Positions 28,468 through 35,915 of a DNA stretch of 64,000 nucleotides are shown piece after piece. The DNA comes from Sphingobacterium detergens (GTDB taxonomy: Bacteria > Bacteroidota > Bacteroidia > Sphingobacteriales > Sphingobacteriaceae): the NCBI RefSeq assembly GCF_003610355.1, contig NZ_RAPY01000004.1:310001-374000 (forward strand). The letters are read 5' to 3'. A model generated the notes under the pieces. That model saw only the letters and a program-made list of their open reading frames with translations, was not told the DNA's origin and searched no databases. Positions within the stretch are counted from its first letter, which is position 1. Every line of letters begins with the position of its first letter. Made by a program: the position numbers and the translations under genes.

Positions 28468-28954
28468 CAACATATTGTATTAAAATTGCTTCGATCTCAT
28501 CTATAAGTTTATAGGAGTCTGATTCCAGTAGATCTATTTCTGCTTGAATGGCCGGAGTAATCGGCAATTGCATCAGTTTTCGATATACTTGAATGTCCAG
28601 ATCAATACTCTTGAGTTTGAGTTGAAGTAAATACTGCCCTTGCTCGGTTTGTAAGCATAGTTGGCTGAACGCCTGTTTCAACCTCTCCAGTTCGGCAATC
28701 GTTCTTTTGTGGTCATTTTCTGCCGCTAGACCGTAATTGGGGTATTTTTCACCCAATTGATTGAACGCATCAAGATATTCCTGTTCCGATAAGGAATGTA
28801 TATTCATGTAAAGCAGGTTATAGGCGTATAAGGCTTCCTGATTTTCCTCACTGACTGGAACGTCCTGATAATCTTCGACCAACTGCGTGATGTCCTGATA
28901 TTCAGTTTGTAAAATAGCTTCAATATCCTTATTGATTAAATTTGCTTTGTTCAT
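28460..28954 (-). CDS. Small helical protein of unknown function
   Basis: A 164-residue, strongly acidic and helical protein without signal peptide or membrane segment. Stretches such as DHKRTIAELERLKQAFSQLCL and IQAEIDLLESDSYKLIDEIEAIL have coiled-coil character. No family is recognised. It overlaps the start of the downstream secreted ankyrin-like protein by a few bases, so the two form a two-gene operon that may work together, one partner in the cytoplasm and one exported. Confidence 0.7.
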   Translation of the reverse strand: MNKANLINKDIEAILQTEYQDITQLVEDYQDVPVSEENQEALYAYNLLYMNIHSLSEQEYLDAFNQLGEKYPNYGLAAENDHKRTIAELERLKQAFSQLCLQTEQGQYLLQLKLKSIDLDIQVYRKLMQLPITPAIQAEIDLLESDSYKLIDEIEAILIQYVDE

Positions 28955-29140
28955 GCGAATATTTTATTCTTTTGGCAGTCAACGATCGCGATCCGTTCGT
29001 TTGACTTGTTTGTCTTTAAGACAAAGATCCGGTTTTCAGCGAAAGATACTATCCCTGTATTCAGCTAATTTTATACCCCTAACTTTGTTAAGTATTCTGT
29101 TAATTCGAGGGGCAAATATAAAAAGTGTGTTTTGTTAGGA

Positions 29141-29204
29141 TGGGGGCGGTATGCGACAACTTTATCGCCATGATCGGATACTTGTGTCGCAAATAGCCCC
29201 CATC
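29141..29204. repeat. Two-stage stem-loop in spacer
   Basis: Outer arms ATGGGGGC (29141-29148) and GCCCCCAT (29197-29204) and inner arms TGCGACA (29153-29159) and TGTCGCA (29186-29192) are perfect complements, separated by a symmetric 4+4 internal loop (GGTA / AATA). The apex also has TATC/GATA pairing. It is GC-richer than its surroundings. Confidence 0.6.
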
Positions 29205-29282
29205 AATGCGTTTTTGGTCAAAAAGCTTCGTTTCCTGTAAATGAAGCACTGTTTTGGGGTGAGTGTTTACTTACAGTTGTGC

Positions 29283-29347
29283 ATCACTCTTTAGTCATCT
29301 TACATCATTCCTGCGCCCCCTTAAATCACCAATGGGACAAGAGTGAT
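29283..29347. repeat. Inverted repeat ATCACTCTT / AAGAGTGAT
   Basis: Perfect 9-bp arms at 29283-29291 and 29339-29347 with a 47-nt interior that includes the C-run TGCGCCCCC. Seen directly; function unknown. Confidence 0.5.
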
Positions 29348-29361
29348 ATGATTAGGGTGAA

Positions 29362-29394
29362 AGATCATCACTGCAGGACCATCTGTGATGATCT
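29362..29394. repeat. Hairpin AGATCATCAC / GTGATGATCT
   Basis: Perfect 10-bp arms (29362-29371 and 29385-29394) around a 13-nt loop. No T-run follows on either strand, so it is not an obvious terminator. Confidence 0.55.
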
Positions 29395-29407
29395 ATCGTT
29401 CATTGCA

Positions 29408-29425
29408 CAACAACAACAACAACAA
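29408..29425 (+). repeat. (CAA)6 microsatellite
   Basis: Six perfect CAA units in a non-coding stretch. No reading frame uses it, so phase variation of a protein is unlikely. Confidence 0.7.
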
Positions 29426-29843
29426 CGGCTTATTGTAAATCAAGGATGAGCTGTCGTAGGTCTATCCTGAGCTGTTGATGATGACAGTTGCAACTTTGTA
29501 GTGTTGAAATGGCCGAAAGCTATATTGAAATGGCTAGGAGTTCATGTGTTTTCAGGGAGTGCTGATGTTATATGGAGTAAATTTCTACAAAAACCGATAT
29601 TCGGCCTATAGTCTTTGAAAAGTAGATTTATTTCGTTTTGGATCTTTTTCATTATGAACGTGATTTATTGTTTATAAAGGTCTGTTGTCCGCATTATTCA
29701 ATGATTTTGGAAAAATATTATTTTGGGATAACGCGTACTTGAGTAAAGATCTTGAGAAGAGATATCCTGATAATTTAGGGAATAAAGTGTTTTTAATAAA
29801 ATTTATTTCACTGATATTTAGCTGATTGTATCTTTATTTTGAT

Positions 29844-29868
29844 TTATTGAGTAAAAAGTACTCAATAA
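29844..29868. promoter_or_regulatory. Operator 1 of the NAD operon, probable NrtR site
   Basis: Perfect 10-bp inverted repeat TTATTGAGTA / TACTCAATAA around AAAAG. The 19-bp core TTGAGTAAAAAGTACTCAA recurs exactly at operator 2, with centres 55 bp apart. It lies just upstream of a TTTG -33 element. The nrtR gene at the end of the same operon is the obvious candidate regulator (inference). Confidence 0.75.
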
Positions 29869-29870
29869 GT

Positions 29871-29901
29871 TTTGTCAAAGTGAAAATAATACGCATATTT
29901 G
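29871..29901 (+). promoter_or_regulatory. Promoter of the NAD operon
   Basis: TTTG at 29871-29874, then 19 nt, then CATATTTG at 29894-29901, one mismatch from TAnnTTTG. The predicted start near 29906 falls inside operator 2, so a bound repressor would block both the polymerase footprint and the start site. Confidence 0.55.
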
Positions 29902-29921
29902 TTGAGTAAAAAGTACTCAAC
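29901..29921. promoter_or_regulatory. Operator 2 of the NAD operon, probable NrtR site
   Basis: Perfect 8-bp arms GTTGAGTA / TACTCAAC with the same AAAAG spacer as operator 1. It begins on the last base of the -7 box and ends 25 bp before the start codon of the first gene, a classic repressor position. Confidence 0.75.
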
Positions 29922-29946
29922 TAGAGTGGTTGTAAAAAATGAAACT

Positions 29947-30756
29947 ATGATTATATTAAATAAACATCAGCTCATCACCGAACAGTTTCCAAATGGTGAA
30001 ACGAAAGTGAAGGATTTCGATCAGTGGATCAAAGCGGATAATCTGCTCGAATTTACCTATCAGGAAGATGGCGATTTGATCCGTTTGTTTTTTGTCAAGA
30101 AGCGACTTGAAGAAGCAGGGGCGAGTTGTAAATTATGGATTCGTTATATGCCCTATAGTCGTATGGACCGCAAAATTGAGGGCGACCTATTTACCCTAAA
30201 ATATGTCGCTGCATTTATCAATAGTTTGCAGTTTGATAAAGTATACGTTGTAGAACCACATTCCGAAACAACCCTCACATTACTGGAAAATAGTGTGGCG
30301 ATTTATCCTGCGCTAGATTGGTTGCCGAAACTAATGGAAAAACTCGAATTTTCAGATAATGACCGAATTGTATTTCCGGATAAAGGGGCAGCAGCACGCT
30401 ATTTAAATAGTGGCTACGAAGATGCCTGTGTCTTTGAAAAGCAACGCAACCCACAGACGGGACGTATTGAAGCGATGAAATTAAAAACAGGTAACATTGT
30501 AAAAGGTGCCAAATGCATAATTGTCGATGATTTATGTTCTGCAGGTGGAACATTTCTCTGGGCAGGAAAAATTCTAAAGGAGATGGGGGCAAGTGAAATT
30601 TACCTGTTGGTGACCCATTGTGAGCCAAGGATTTTCAAAGGTACTTTGTTGGAGGAAGATTCACCGATCGACCTTGTTTTCACCACAGATTCTATGATGA
30701 ACACTACGCATCCGAAATTAAATTATATCAACTTAACAACTGAAAGCTATGTTTAG
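29947..30756 (+). CDS. Ribose-phosphate pyrophosphokinase-like protein of the NAD operon
   Basis: A 269-residue PRPP-synthetase-like protein from ATG 29947; the upstream TTG at 29899 lies in the operator. It has the two phosphoribosyltransferase-fold halves of Prs: RYMPYSRMDRKIEGD matches the ATP-binding PYxRxDR region, and CIIVDDLCSAGGT is the PRPP-binding loop. It is shorter than ordinary Prs (about 310) and departs from the housekeeping sequence at the flexible catalytic loop (FEKQRNPQTGRIE) and at the DLH-type segment (VEPHSET). As first gene before nadV it probably supplies PRPP for nicotinamide salvage. A second, housekeeping prs is expected elsewhere in the genome. Confidence 0.85.
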   Translation: MIILNKHQLITEQFPNGETKVKDFDQWIKADNLLEFTYQEDGDLIRLFFVKKRLEEAGASCKLWIRYMPYSRMDRKIEGDLFTLKYVAAFINSLQFDKVYVVEPHSETTLTLLENSVAIYPALDWLPKLMEKLEFSDNDRIVFPDKGAAARYLNSGYEDACVFEKQRNPQTGRIEAMKLKTGNIVKGAKCIIVDDLCSAGGTFLWAGKILKEMGASEIYLLVTHCEPRIFKGTLLEEDSPIDLVFTTDSMMNTTHPKLNYINLTTESYV

Positions 30757-30760
30757 AGCA

Positions 30761-32257
30761 ATGAGCAAAAATCCGATTCTCTGGACGGACGGTTACAAAT
30801 TGTGTCACAAGGATCAATATCCAGCACATACAGAATGGGTATACGAAACTTGGACTCCCCGGATGTCACGGATCGCAGGAATAAGCCATGTTGCCTTCTT
30901 TGGATTGCAGGGGGCTTTGGCGGAGATCAGTAATTCTTTCGATGAATATTTTTTCGCCCAACCTGAGGAAGCAGTTGTCGCGCAGTATGAAGAAGCCATT
31001 CGTGAAGTGTTCGCGATGACCAATAGTAATTTTGCGAGCACACATCAGTCACAACATATACGCGATTTACATCGTTTGGGTTATCTTCCGATTAAGGTGA
31101 AAGCCTTGAAAGAGGGGAGTCTCGTACCGATAGGCGTGCCGATGTTTACGATCGAGAATACCCATCCAGATTTCTTCTGGTTGCCAGGTTATCTTGAAAC
31201 GCAACTCTCCGCTTATATCTGGTCACCAATGACCGCTGCGACTATCGCCGATCAATACAAGCGATTGTTGACAGGTTTTGCTGAAAAAACTGGTGATATC
31301 AATAAAGTATTCACTCAAGCTGGAGACTTCTCTATGCGGGGGATGGGATCGCCTGAAACGGCTTATCGCACTGCCGGCGGACATTTACTAAGCTTCGGCG
31401 TTTCCGCAACACTCTCCGTTCGGGAATACCTCAAAACCTATTACGGAGCCACAAGTGATGTCATGATGTACACGCCTTCAACAGAGCATAGTGTGATGTG
31501 TTCTTACGGTGAACAGGAGGTTGAAGCCTTCCGACATTTGATTACGGAGGTTTACCCCGGCGGAAACATTTCTATTGTGTCCGATACCTATGACCTATGG
31601 CATGTTGTGGATCATGTATTGCCACAATTGAAAGAACTGATCATGGGACGGGAAGGCAAGGTTGTCATTCGGCCAGACAGTGGCGATCCTGTTAAGATTA
31701 TTTGTGGTGATCCGGAAGCTGACCACGAAACAGTTCAAAAAGGGATTGTCGAACGTTTATTTGAACTCTTTGGCGGGACGGTCAATGCGAAAGGCTTCAA
31801 AGAACTTGATCCACATATCGGTGTTGTATATGGCGACTCCATCACCGTGGAACGGGCAACTAAGATCTGCGAAGGTTTGATGGCGAAAGGTTTTGCCTCG
31901 ACCAACACAATACTGGGAATAGGATCCTATACCTATCAGTATGTCACAAGAGATACCTTTGGCTTCGCTTTAAAGGGAACGGCCGAAATTGTGGCCGGTC
32001 AGTTTAAAGCTATTCAAAAAAGACCGGCCACAGACACCGGTAATTTTAAGAAATCCCAAAAAGGTATGGTTGCCGTTGTATTTGAAAACAATGATTTTCG
32101 CTTGATAGACGATCTCAATCCAACGACCATCAAACAATTGAATGATAGCAACCTGCTCAAAGAATGTTTTGTGGATGGGGCCTTTGTCAGCACGGCTAGT
32201 TTTAAGGAAATAAGAAATAGATTACAAACAGAATCAATAAGAGTATATGGAAAATAA
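30761..32257 (+). CDS. nadV: Nicotinamide phosphoribosyltransferase (NAMPT-type)
   Basis: A 498-residue enzyme; ATG 30761 lies 4 bp after the prs stop, while ATG 30749 would overlap it and add four residues. NAMPT signatures are ILWTDGYKLCHKDQYP at the N-terminus, the central FSMRGMGSPETAY, HSVMCSYGEQEVEAF with the likely phospho-His, SIVSDTYDLWHVVD, RPDSGDPVKIICG and LGIGSYTYQYVTRDT. It condenses nicotinamide with PRPP to nicotinamide mononucleotide, a one-step salvage route found in some bacteria. The preceding gene would provide the PRPP. The reading frame of nadE starts 11 bases before its stop. Confidence 0.93.
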   Translation: MSKNPILWTDGYKLCHKDQYPAHTEWVYETWTPRMSRIAGISHVAFFGLQGALAEISNSFDEYFFAQPEEAVVAQYEEAIREVFAMTNSNFASTHQSQHIRDLHRLGYLPIKVKALKEGSLVPIGVPMFTIENTHPDFFWLPGYLETQLSAYIWSPMTAATIADQYKRLLTGFAEKTGDINKVFTQAGDFSMRGMGSPETAYRTAGGHLLSFGVSATLSVREYLKTYYGATSDVMMYTPSTEHSVMCSYGEQEVEAFRHLITEVYPGGNISIVSDTYDLWHVVDHVLPQLKELIMGREGKVVIRPDSGDPVKIICGDPEADHETVQKGIVERLFELFGGTVNAKGFKELDPHIGVVYGDSITVERATKICEGLMAKGFASTNTILGIGSYTYQYVTRDTFGFALKGTAEIVAGQFKAIQKRPATDTGNFKKSQKGMVAVVFENNDFRLIDDLNPTTIKQLNDSNLLKECFVDGAFVSTASFKEIRNRLQTESIRVYGK

Positions 32258-33029
32258 CCTAAGAAAACCGTTTTTCATCAATGATGAAAACGTTGAACAG
32301 TATGCACAACAAATGGCATCATGGATTGCGGGACAAGTGAATGCGGCAAACCGTCAGGGTTTGGTGCTTGGTATGAGCGGTGGTATTGACTGTAGTGTCG
32401 TTGCTTGCCTATGCCACTTGGCGAAGGTGGATGTCCATTTGGTCATGATGCCCTATGGTAGCGACATGAACAATAGCAAGAGTCATGCACATGGGATGGA
32501 GCTTATTGACAAATTTGATTTTCCCTACCATATCTTTGATATCAAACCAGCGGTGGATGCGCTGACCATCAATAACGAAGCCTATATTGCAGCTTCAAGC
32601 GAATCCAACCGTGTCTTGAGCTTAGCCAATATCCGGCCACGGGTCCGCATGACTTACCTCTATCAATTTGCACAATTGGGAAGCCGTTTTGTGATCGGTA
32701 CCGGCAATATGGCCGAAGCGACCGTGGGTTACTTTACCAAATGGGGAGATGGCGCTTATGATCTTAATCCCTTGGCCATGGTGACCAAGCAAGAAGTATA
32801 TACACTGGCAAAATACTTAGGTGTCCCCGAATCCATTCAATATAAGAGTCCTTCAGCAGGTCTATGGGAAGGACAGACAGATGAAGAAGAATTGGGCATG
32901 AGCTATGCACAGATTGACGGATTTATTCTGACTGGTACATCCGGTGATCCGACGATAGATGAACTGATCCGTAGACGTCAACAACAGTCTGCTCATAAGT
33001 TTGCTGCGATTCCAACTTTCAAAGGCTAG
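32247..33029 (+). CDS. nadE: NAD+ synthetase, ammonia-type
   Basis: A 260-residue N-type ATP pyrophosphatase with LGMSGGIDCS (P-loop, residues 41-50), NIRPRVRMTYLYQFAQ, GTGNMAEATVGYFTKWGDG and KSPSAGLWEGQTDEEELG, all hallmarks of NadE. There is no glutaminase (nitrilase) domain, so it must use free ammonia or a separate glutaminase. It converts nicotinate adenine dinucleotide to NAD. The gene overlaps nadV, so expression is coupled. Its substrate comes from the deamidated route, whereas NadV makes the amidated intermediate. Confidence 0.93.
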   Translation: MENNLRKPFFINDENVEQYAQQMASWIAGQVNAANRQGLVLGMSGGIDCSVVACLCHLAKVDVHLVMMPYGSDMNNSKSHAHGMELIDKFDFPYHIFDIKPAVDALTINNEAYIAASSESNRVLSLANIRPRVRMTYLYQFAQLGSRFVIGTGNMAEATVGYFTKWGDGAYDLNPLAMVTKQEVYTLAKYLGVPESIQYKSPSAGLWEGQTDEEELGMSYAQIDGFILTGTSGDPTIDELIRRRQQQSAHKFAAIPTFKG

Positions 33030-33092
33030 TAAAAAGTAAAGCTGATAGGAAAAGGTTAGGTTTAGGACACATACAATACATAATTATTGAAG

Positions 33093-34007
33093 ATGAAAAC
33101 AAGATATGAACAGATTGTTGATGTAAGAGAGATCGCATCCGAAAAAGGGGATCATATTCCGTCCATACTGTCATTGGCTGGGCAGGAGCAAATCCTGCCT
33201 GCTGCATCGGATAAAAAGCGGACACTGCTTTTGGCGATTGATGTACAGAACGATTTTATGGAATCCATTGGCAGTCTACCGGTAGCAGGTTCGCGTGCTG
33301 ATGTACAACGGCTGACCCAATGGATGTACAACAATATGGCTTCTCTGACACAGGTCATGTGTAGCCTTGACTGTCATTCACTGCTGCAGATTTTCCATGC
33401 AGACTGGTGGGTGGATAAGCAAGGAAATCAGCCCAAACCTTTTACGGTCATCCGTCACGAGAATCTTATCGATGGAACCTGGACTGTCGCCAATGCGGAC
33501 ACAGCTGAACAATCTCTAGCGTATCTTAAAAATTTAGAAGCCGAAGGGAAAAAGGAGCTTTGCATCTGGCCCTATCATTGTTTAGAGGGCAGCTCAGGGG
33601 CGCAATTGGAAAATCAATTTACCAATATGCTCTATTTTCACAGCGCTGTACGTCAAGTCAAACCCCTATTGGTCTATAAGGGACAGGATCCCTACACTGA
33701 AATGTACGGTATCATCAAAGCCGAATACGACGATAATAAATTTGTCAATCATGCCGTGCTCGAGGCTATCGAGGCCTACGATGCCATTTATATCGCTGGA
33801 CAGGCATCAAGTCACTGTGTATTGGCATCTGCAATGCAGATATTGGAATATTTTGCGGAGGATAAAGCGATTACGTCCCGCATTACCCTACTGATAGACT
33901 GTATGTCACCTATTGCTGGTTTCGAAGAGGCTACACTGCAGGCTTTTGACTCACTGCGTGAAAAATACGGCATACAGATCAAAAAGTCCACAGACGTAAT
34001 TTTATAA
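33093..34007 (+). CDS. Isochorismatase-fold cysteine hydrolase, nicotinamidase-like
   Basis: A 304-residue protein from ATG 33093. The core has the nicotinamidase/isochorismatase triad: Asp50 in LAIDVQNDFM, Lys196 in LVYKGQDPY and Cys242 in QASSHCVLAS. It is longer than PncA (about 200) because of a 45-residue N-terminal extension and an insertion (about 115-185) that includes ELCIWPYHCLEGSSGAQLE. In an NAD operon, hydrolysis of nicotinamide to nicotinate is the likely role, which would feed the NadE branch. The metal-binding His pattern of PncA (CSLDCHSLLQIFH) is present in modified form. Function is inferred from fold and context. Confidence 0.8.
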   Translation: MKTRYEQIVDVREIASEKGDHIPSILSLAGQEQILPAASDKKRTLLLAIDVQNDFMESIGSLPVAGSRADVQRLTQWMYNNMASLTQVMCSLDCHSLLQIFHADWWVDKQGNQPKPFTVIRHENLIDGTWTVANADTAEQSLAYLKNLEAEGKKELCIWPYHCLEGSSGAQLENQFTNMLYFHSAVRQVKPLLVYKGQDPYTEMYGIIKAEYDDNKFVNHAVLEAIEAYDAIYIAGQASSHCVLASAMQILEYFAEDKAITSRITLLIDCMSPIAGFEEATLQAFDSLREKYGIQIKKSTDVIL

Positions 34008-34011
34008 CAAG

Positions 34012-34716
34012 ATGGTCAGTACTCCAAAAACATATAACTACGAATACCCCAGACCCGCCGTTACAGTCGATTGTGTCATCTTTGGTTTTGAAAAAAATCA
34101 ACTTAAACTGTTATTAACCAAACGGGCGATAGAACCTTACTTAGGGAAATGGGCATTTCCCGGTGGCTTTATTCAGGAGGATGAAACTGCGGATGAATGT
34201 GCGCTACGTAAATTGTCCGAAGAAGCTGGGCTCAGCAATATCTTTCTTGAGCAGCTCTATACTTTTTCGGATTTAAACCGTGATCCTCGAGGACGGGTCA
34301 TCAGTATTGCCTATTATGCTTTAGTTAAACCTAACGAATATATCCTGGAGGCCGGACTTGATATCGATGCGGTTCAATGGTTTAGTTTGGAGGAGGTAGC
34401 TGATTTGGCTTTCGATCATCAACAGATCCTGTCTGTTGCGGTCGAACGCCTCAAAGGTAAAATCCGTTACCAGCCCATCGGATTTGAACTGCTGCCGGCA
34501 CAATTTACCTTACCTGACCTGCACAAATTGTATGAAACAATTCTGCAGCGTTCGATAGATCGTGGTAATTTTCGCAAAAAGATACTGAGCATGGATCTGT
34601 TGATCGACCATAGCGACATGCAAAAGGATAGACATGCCAGAGCAGCAAAAATCTATAGTTTTGATAAAGAAAAATACGAAGAACTCAAAGAAACAGGATT
34701 TTACTTCGAAATCTGA
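34012..34716 (+). CDS. nrtR: NrtR-type Nudix-related transcriptional regulator of NAD metabolism
   Basis: A 234-residue protein with an N-terminal Nudix domain (about 14-150) and a C-terminal winged helix (about 155-234), the layout of NrtR. RPAVTVDCVIF and KWAFPGGFIQEDETADECALR fit the family. The Nudix box reads G52-x5-E58-x7-R66-K67-L-S-E70-E71-x-G73: the first Glu of REUXEE is Lys67, so hydrolase activity is probably lost and the domain would only sense ADP-ribose or another NAD-related ligand. It ends the operon it likely controls through the two palindromes at 29844-29921; the start is 4 bp after the previous stop. Confidence 0.9.
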   Translation: MVSTPKTYNYEYPRPAVTVDCVIFGFEKNQLKLLLTKRAIEPYLGKWAFPGGFIQEDETADECALRKLSEEAGLSNIFLEQLYTFSDLNRDPRGRVISIAYYALVKPNEYILEAGLDIDAVQWFSLEEVADLAFDHQQILSVAVERLKGKIRYQPIGFELLPAQFTLPDLHKLYETILQRSIDRGNFRKKILSMDLLIDHSDMQKDRHARAAKIYSFDKEKYEELKETGFYFEI

Positions 34717-34734
34717 CAATTTACCTTATCCATC

Positions 34735-34761
34735 AGGCTCATGTTGTTTCATGAGCCTTTA
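34735..34761 (+). terminator. Terminator of the NAD operon
   Basis: Perfect 9-bp arms AGGCTCATG (34735-34743) and CATGAGCCT (34750-34758) with a 6-nt loop, then TTATT. It starts 18 bp after the nrtR stop. Confidence 0.75.
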
Positions 34762-34892
34762 TTCATCTCAATATTTAGCGTTTACAAGTCGAATGTCGAT
34801 TGTCATAGCGCTGAAATTGACTTACCTTTCCTATTATGTGACTGAAATACGATATTAGATTGAAATATCTTAATGGTGAATTATCTGTTAAT

Positions 34893-35705
34893 ATGAATAA
34901 AGTACTTTATTGCGCTGGTCTTGTTTTGTCGTTATGTATGGCATGTCAACAAAACAAGGTAAAAAATCCTGTTTCTCCTCCAATAAAGGAGGCTATTGTA
35001 AGCGAAAAGCCAGCGGTCGATTCGCTTGTCTTTCAGGATAAAATGATCAGAATTTATAAGATAGATTCGGTCAGCTTTTTTAAGGAACAGCAAAAGGCCG
35101 ATTATAAGAGAGATACCATCGCTTCAATCAGCGATGTAAAAGTCGCGAAAAAGCTATTGCAGGGCCGTGTCGTATTTGGAGACTATATTCCAGGTAAGGC
35201 CATGGAAATTGATACATTGATGGAGGGGGATGTAATTGCTCAAGTACGACTTAATGATGGTCGCTTACTAACGGCCGGAAAAACAGAAGGTGCCATTGAT
35301 CTGTTGGAGAATATGTTTGTGAAATATTTTCCATCGGAAGAGGTTTTGTTGTTGGAAGGAGGACATACAACAGATCAGGCAGTTGATTTGCGTCAGGGGA
35401 AATGGGATATTGAAGAAATCGGTAATTTAGACTATGTTTATTTCTCTAAGCATAAGAAATATAGATTGAATGGAATGTATGGTGGACAGGAATGTTCCAG
35501 TTACTTTTTGCAAAAAAAGGAAAATAAGGTCTATCTGACCTATGCGCAGATTCCCCTGGACTGGAATAATAACTTTGAGTTTTGCACTTTAAAAGATATT
35601 TTTTGGAATGGAGATCAGCAGCTATACTTTCGGAATTTCTTCTATGGAGCACCGCATGATAAGCGAGCGAGTTTCTATAGACTGGATATTATTTCCGAAA
35701 ATTGA
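34893..35705 (+). CDS. Lipoprotein of unknown function
   Basis: A 270-residue protein starting at ATG 34893, chosen because it opens directly on a lipoprotein signal (VLYCAGLVLSLCMAC, Cys18 lipidated); the frame to 34860 adds 11 residues. The mature part is a mixed alpha/beta protein with an acidic N-terminal linker (KNPVSPPIKEAIVSEKP) and no family I recognise. It lies between the NAD operon terminator and the WG/Sel1 pair, with 210 bp to the next gene, so a functional link is not evident. Confidence 0.75.
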   Translation: MNKVLYCAGLVLSLCMACQQNKVKNPVSPPIKEAIVSEKPAVDSLVFQDKMIRIYKIDSVSFFKEQQKADYKRDTIASISDVKVAKKLLQGRVVFGDYIPGKAMEIDTLMEGDVIAQVRLNDGRLLTAGKTEGAIDLLENMFVKYFPSEEVLLLEGGHTTDQAVDLRQGKWDIEEIGNLDYVYFSKHKKYRLNGMYGGQECSSYFLQKKENKVYLTYAQIPLDWNNNFEFCTLKDIFWNGDQQLYFRNFFYGAPHDKRASFYRLDIISEN

Positions 35706-35915
35706 TGTCATCAATAGGGATGCATCGAATCTCAAATTGCTTTTCCTGGCAAACTGCCCTTGCAAGTAAGAATTAGCAAAAGGAAAAATCCCTGTTTTCC
35801 GCTAAGCAGAATATTTAATAATAGCTGTATTTTTACTGCATCAGGTACAGTGCTTGCCGTTTTCATCGTATTGAGGTAAGCGCGATCTATTTTAAGACTA
35901 TCGAGCAATAAGGTT

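Larger units (their letters stand above)
28955..29843. other. Long gene-free region rich in hairpins
   Basis: Nearly 0.9 kb without a credible gene between a minus-strand operon and the NAD operon. It holds four inverted repeats between 29141 and 29394 and a (CAA)6 tract at 29408-29425. From about 29430 to 29840 I see only AT-rich sequence with no clear structure. Confidence 0.6.

Noticed and set aside
29408..29425. (CAA)6 tract as a phase-variable repeat
   Set aside because: It is in non-coding sequence and more than 400 bp from the nearest promoter, so slippage would not switch a protein or alter promoter spacing.
35706..35915. TTTTCCT / AGGAAAA inverted repeat as a terminator
   Set aside because: Arms of only 7 AT-rich bp with a 33-nt loop; too weak to call.
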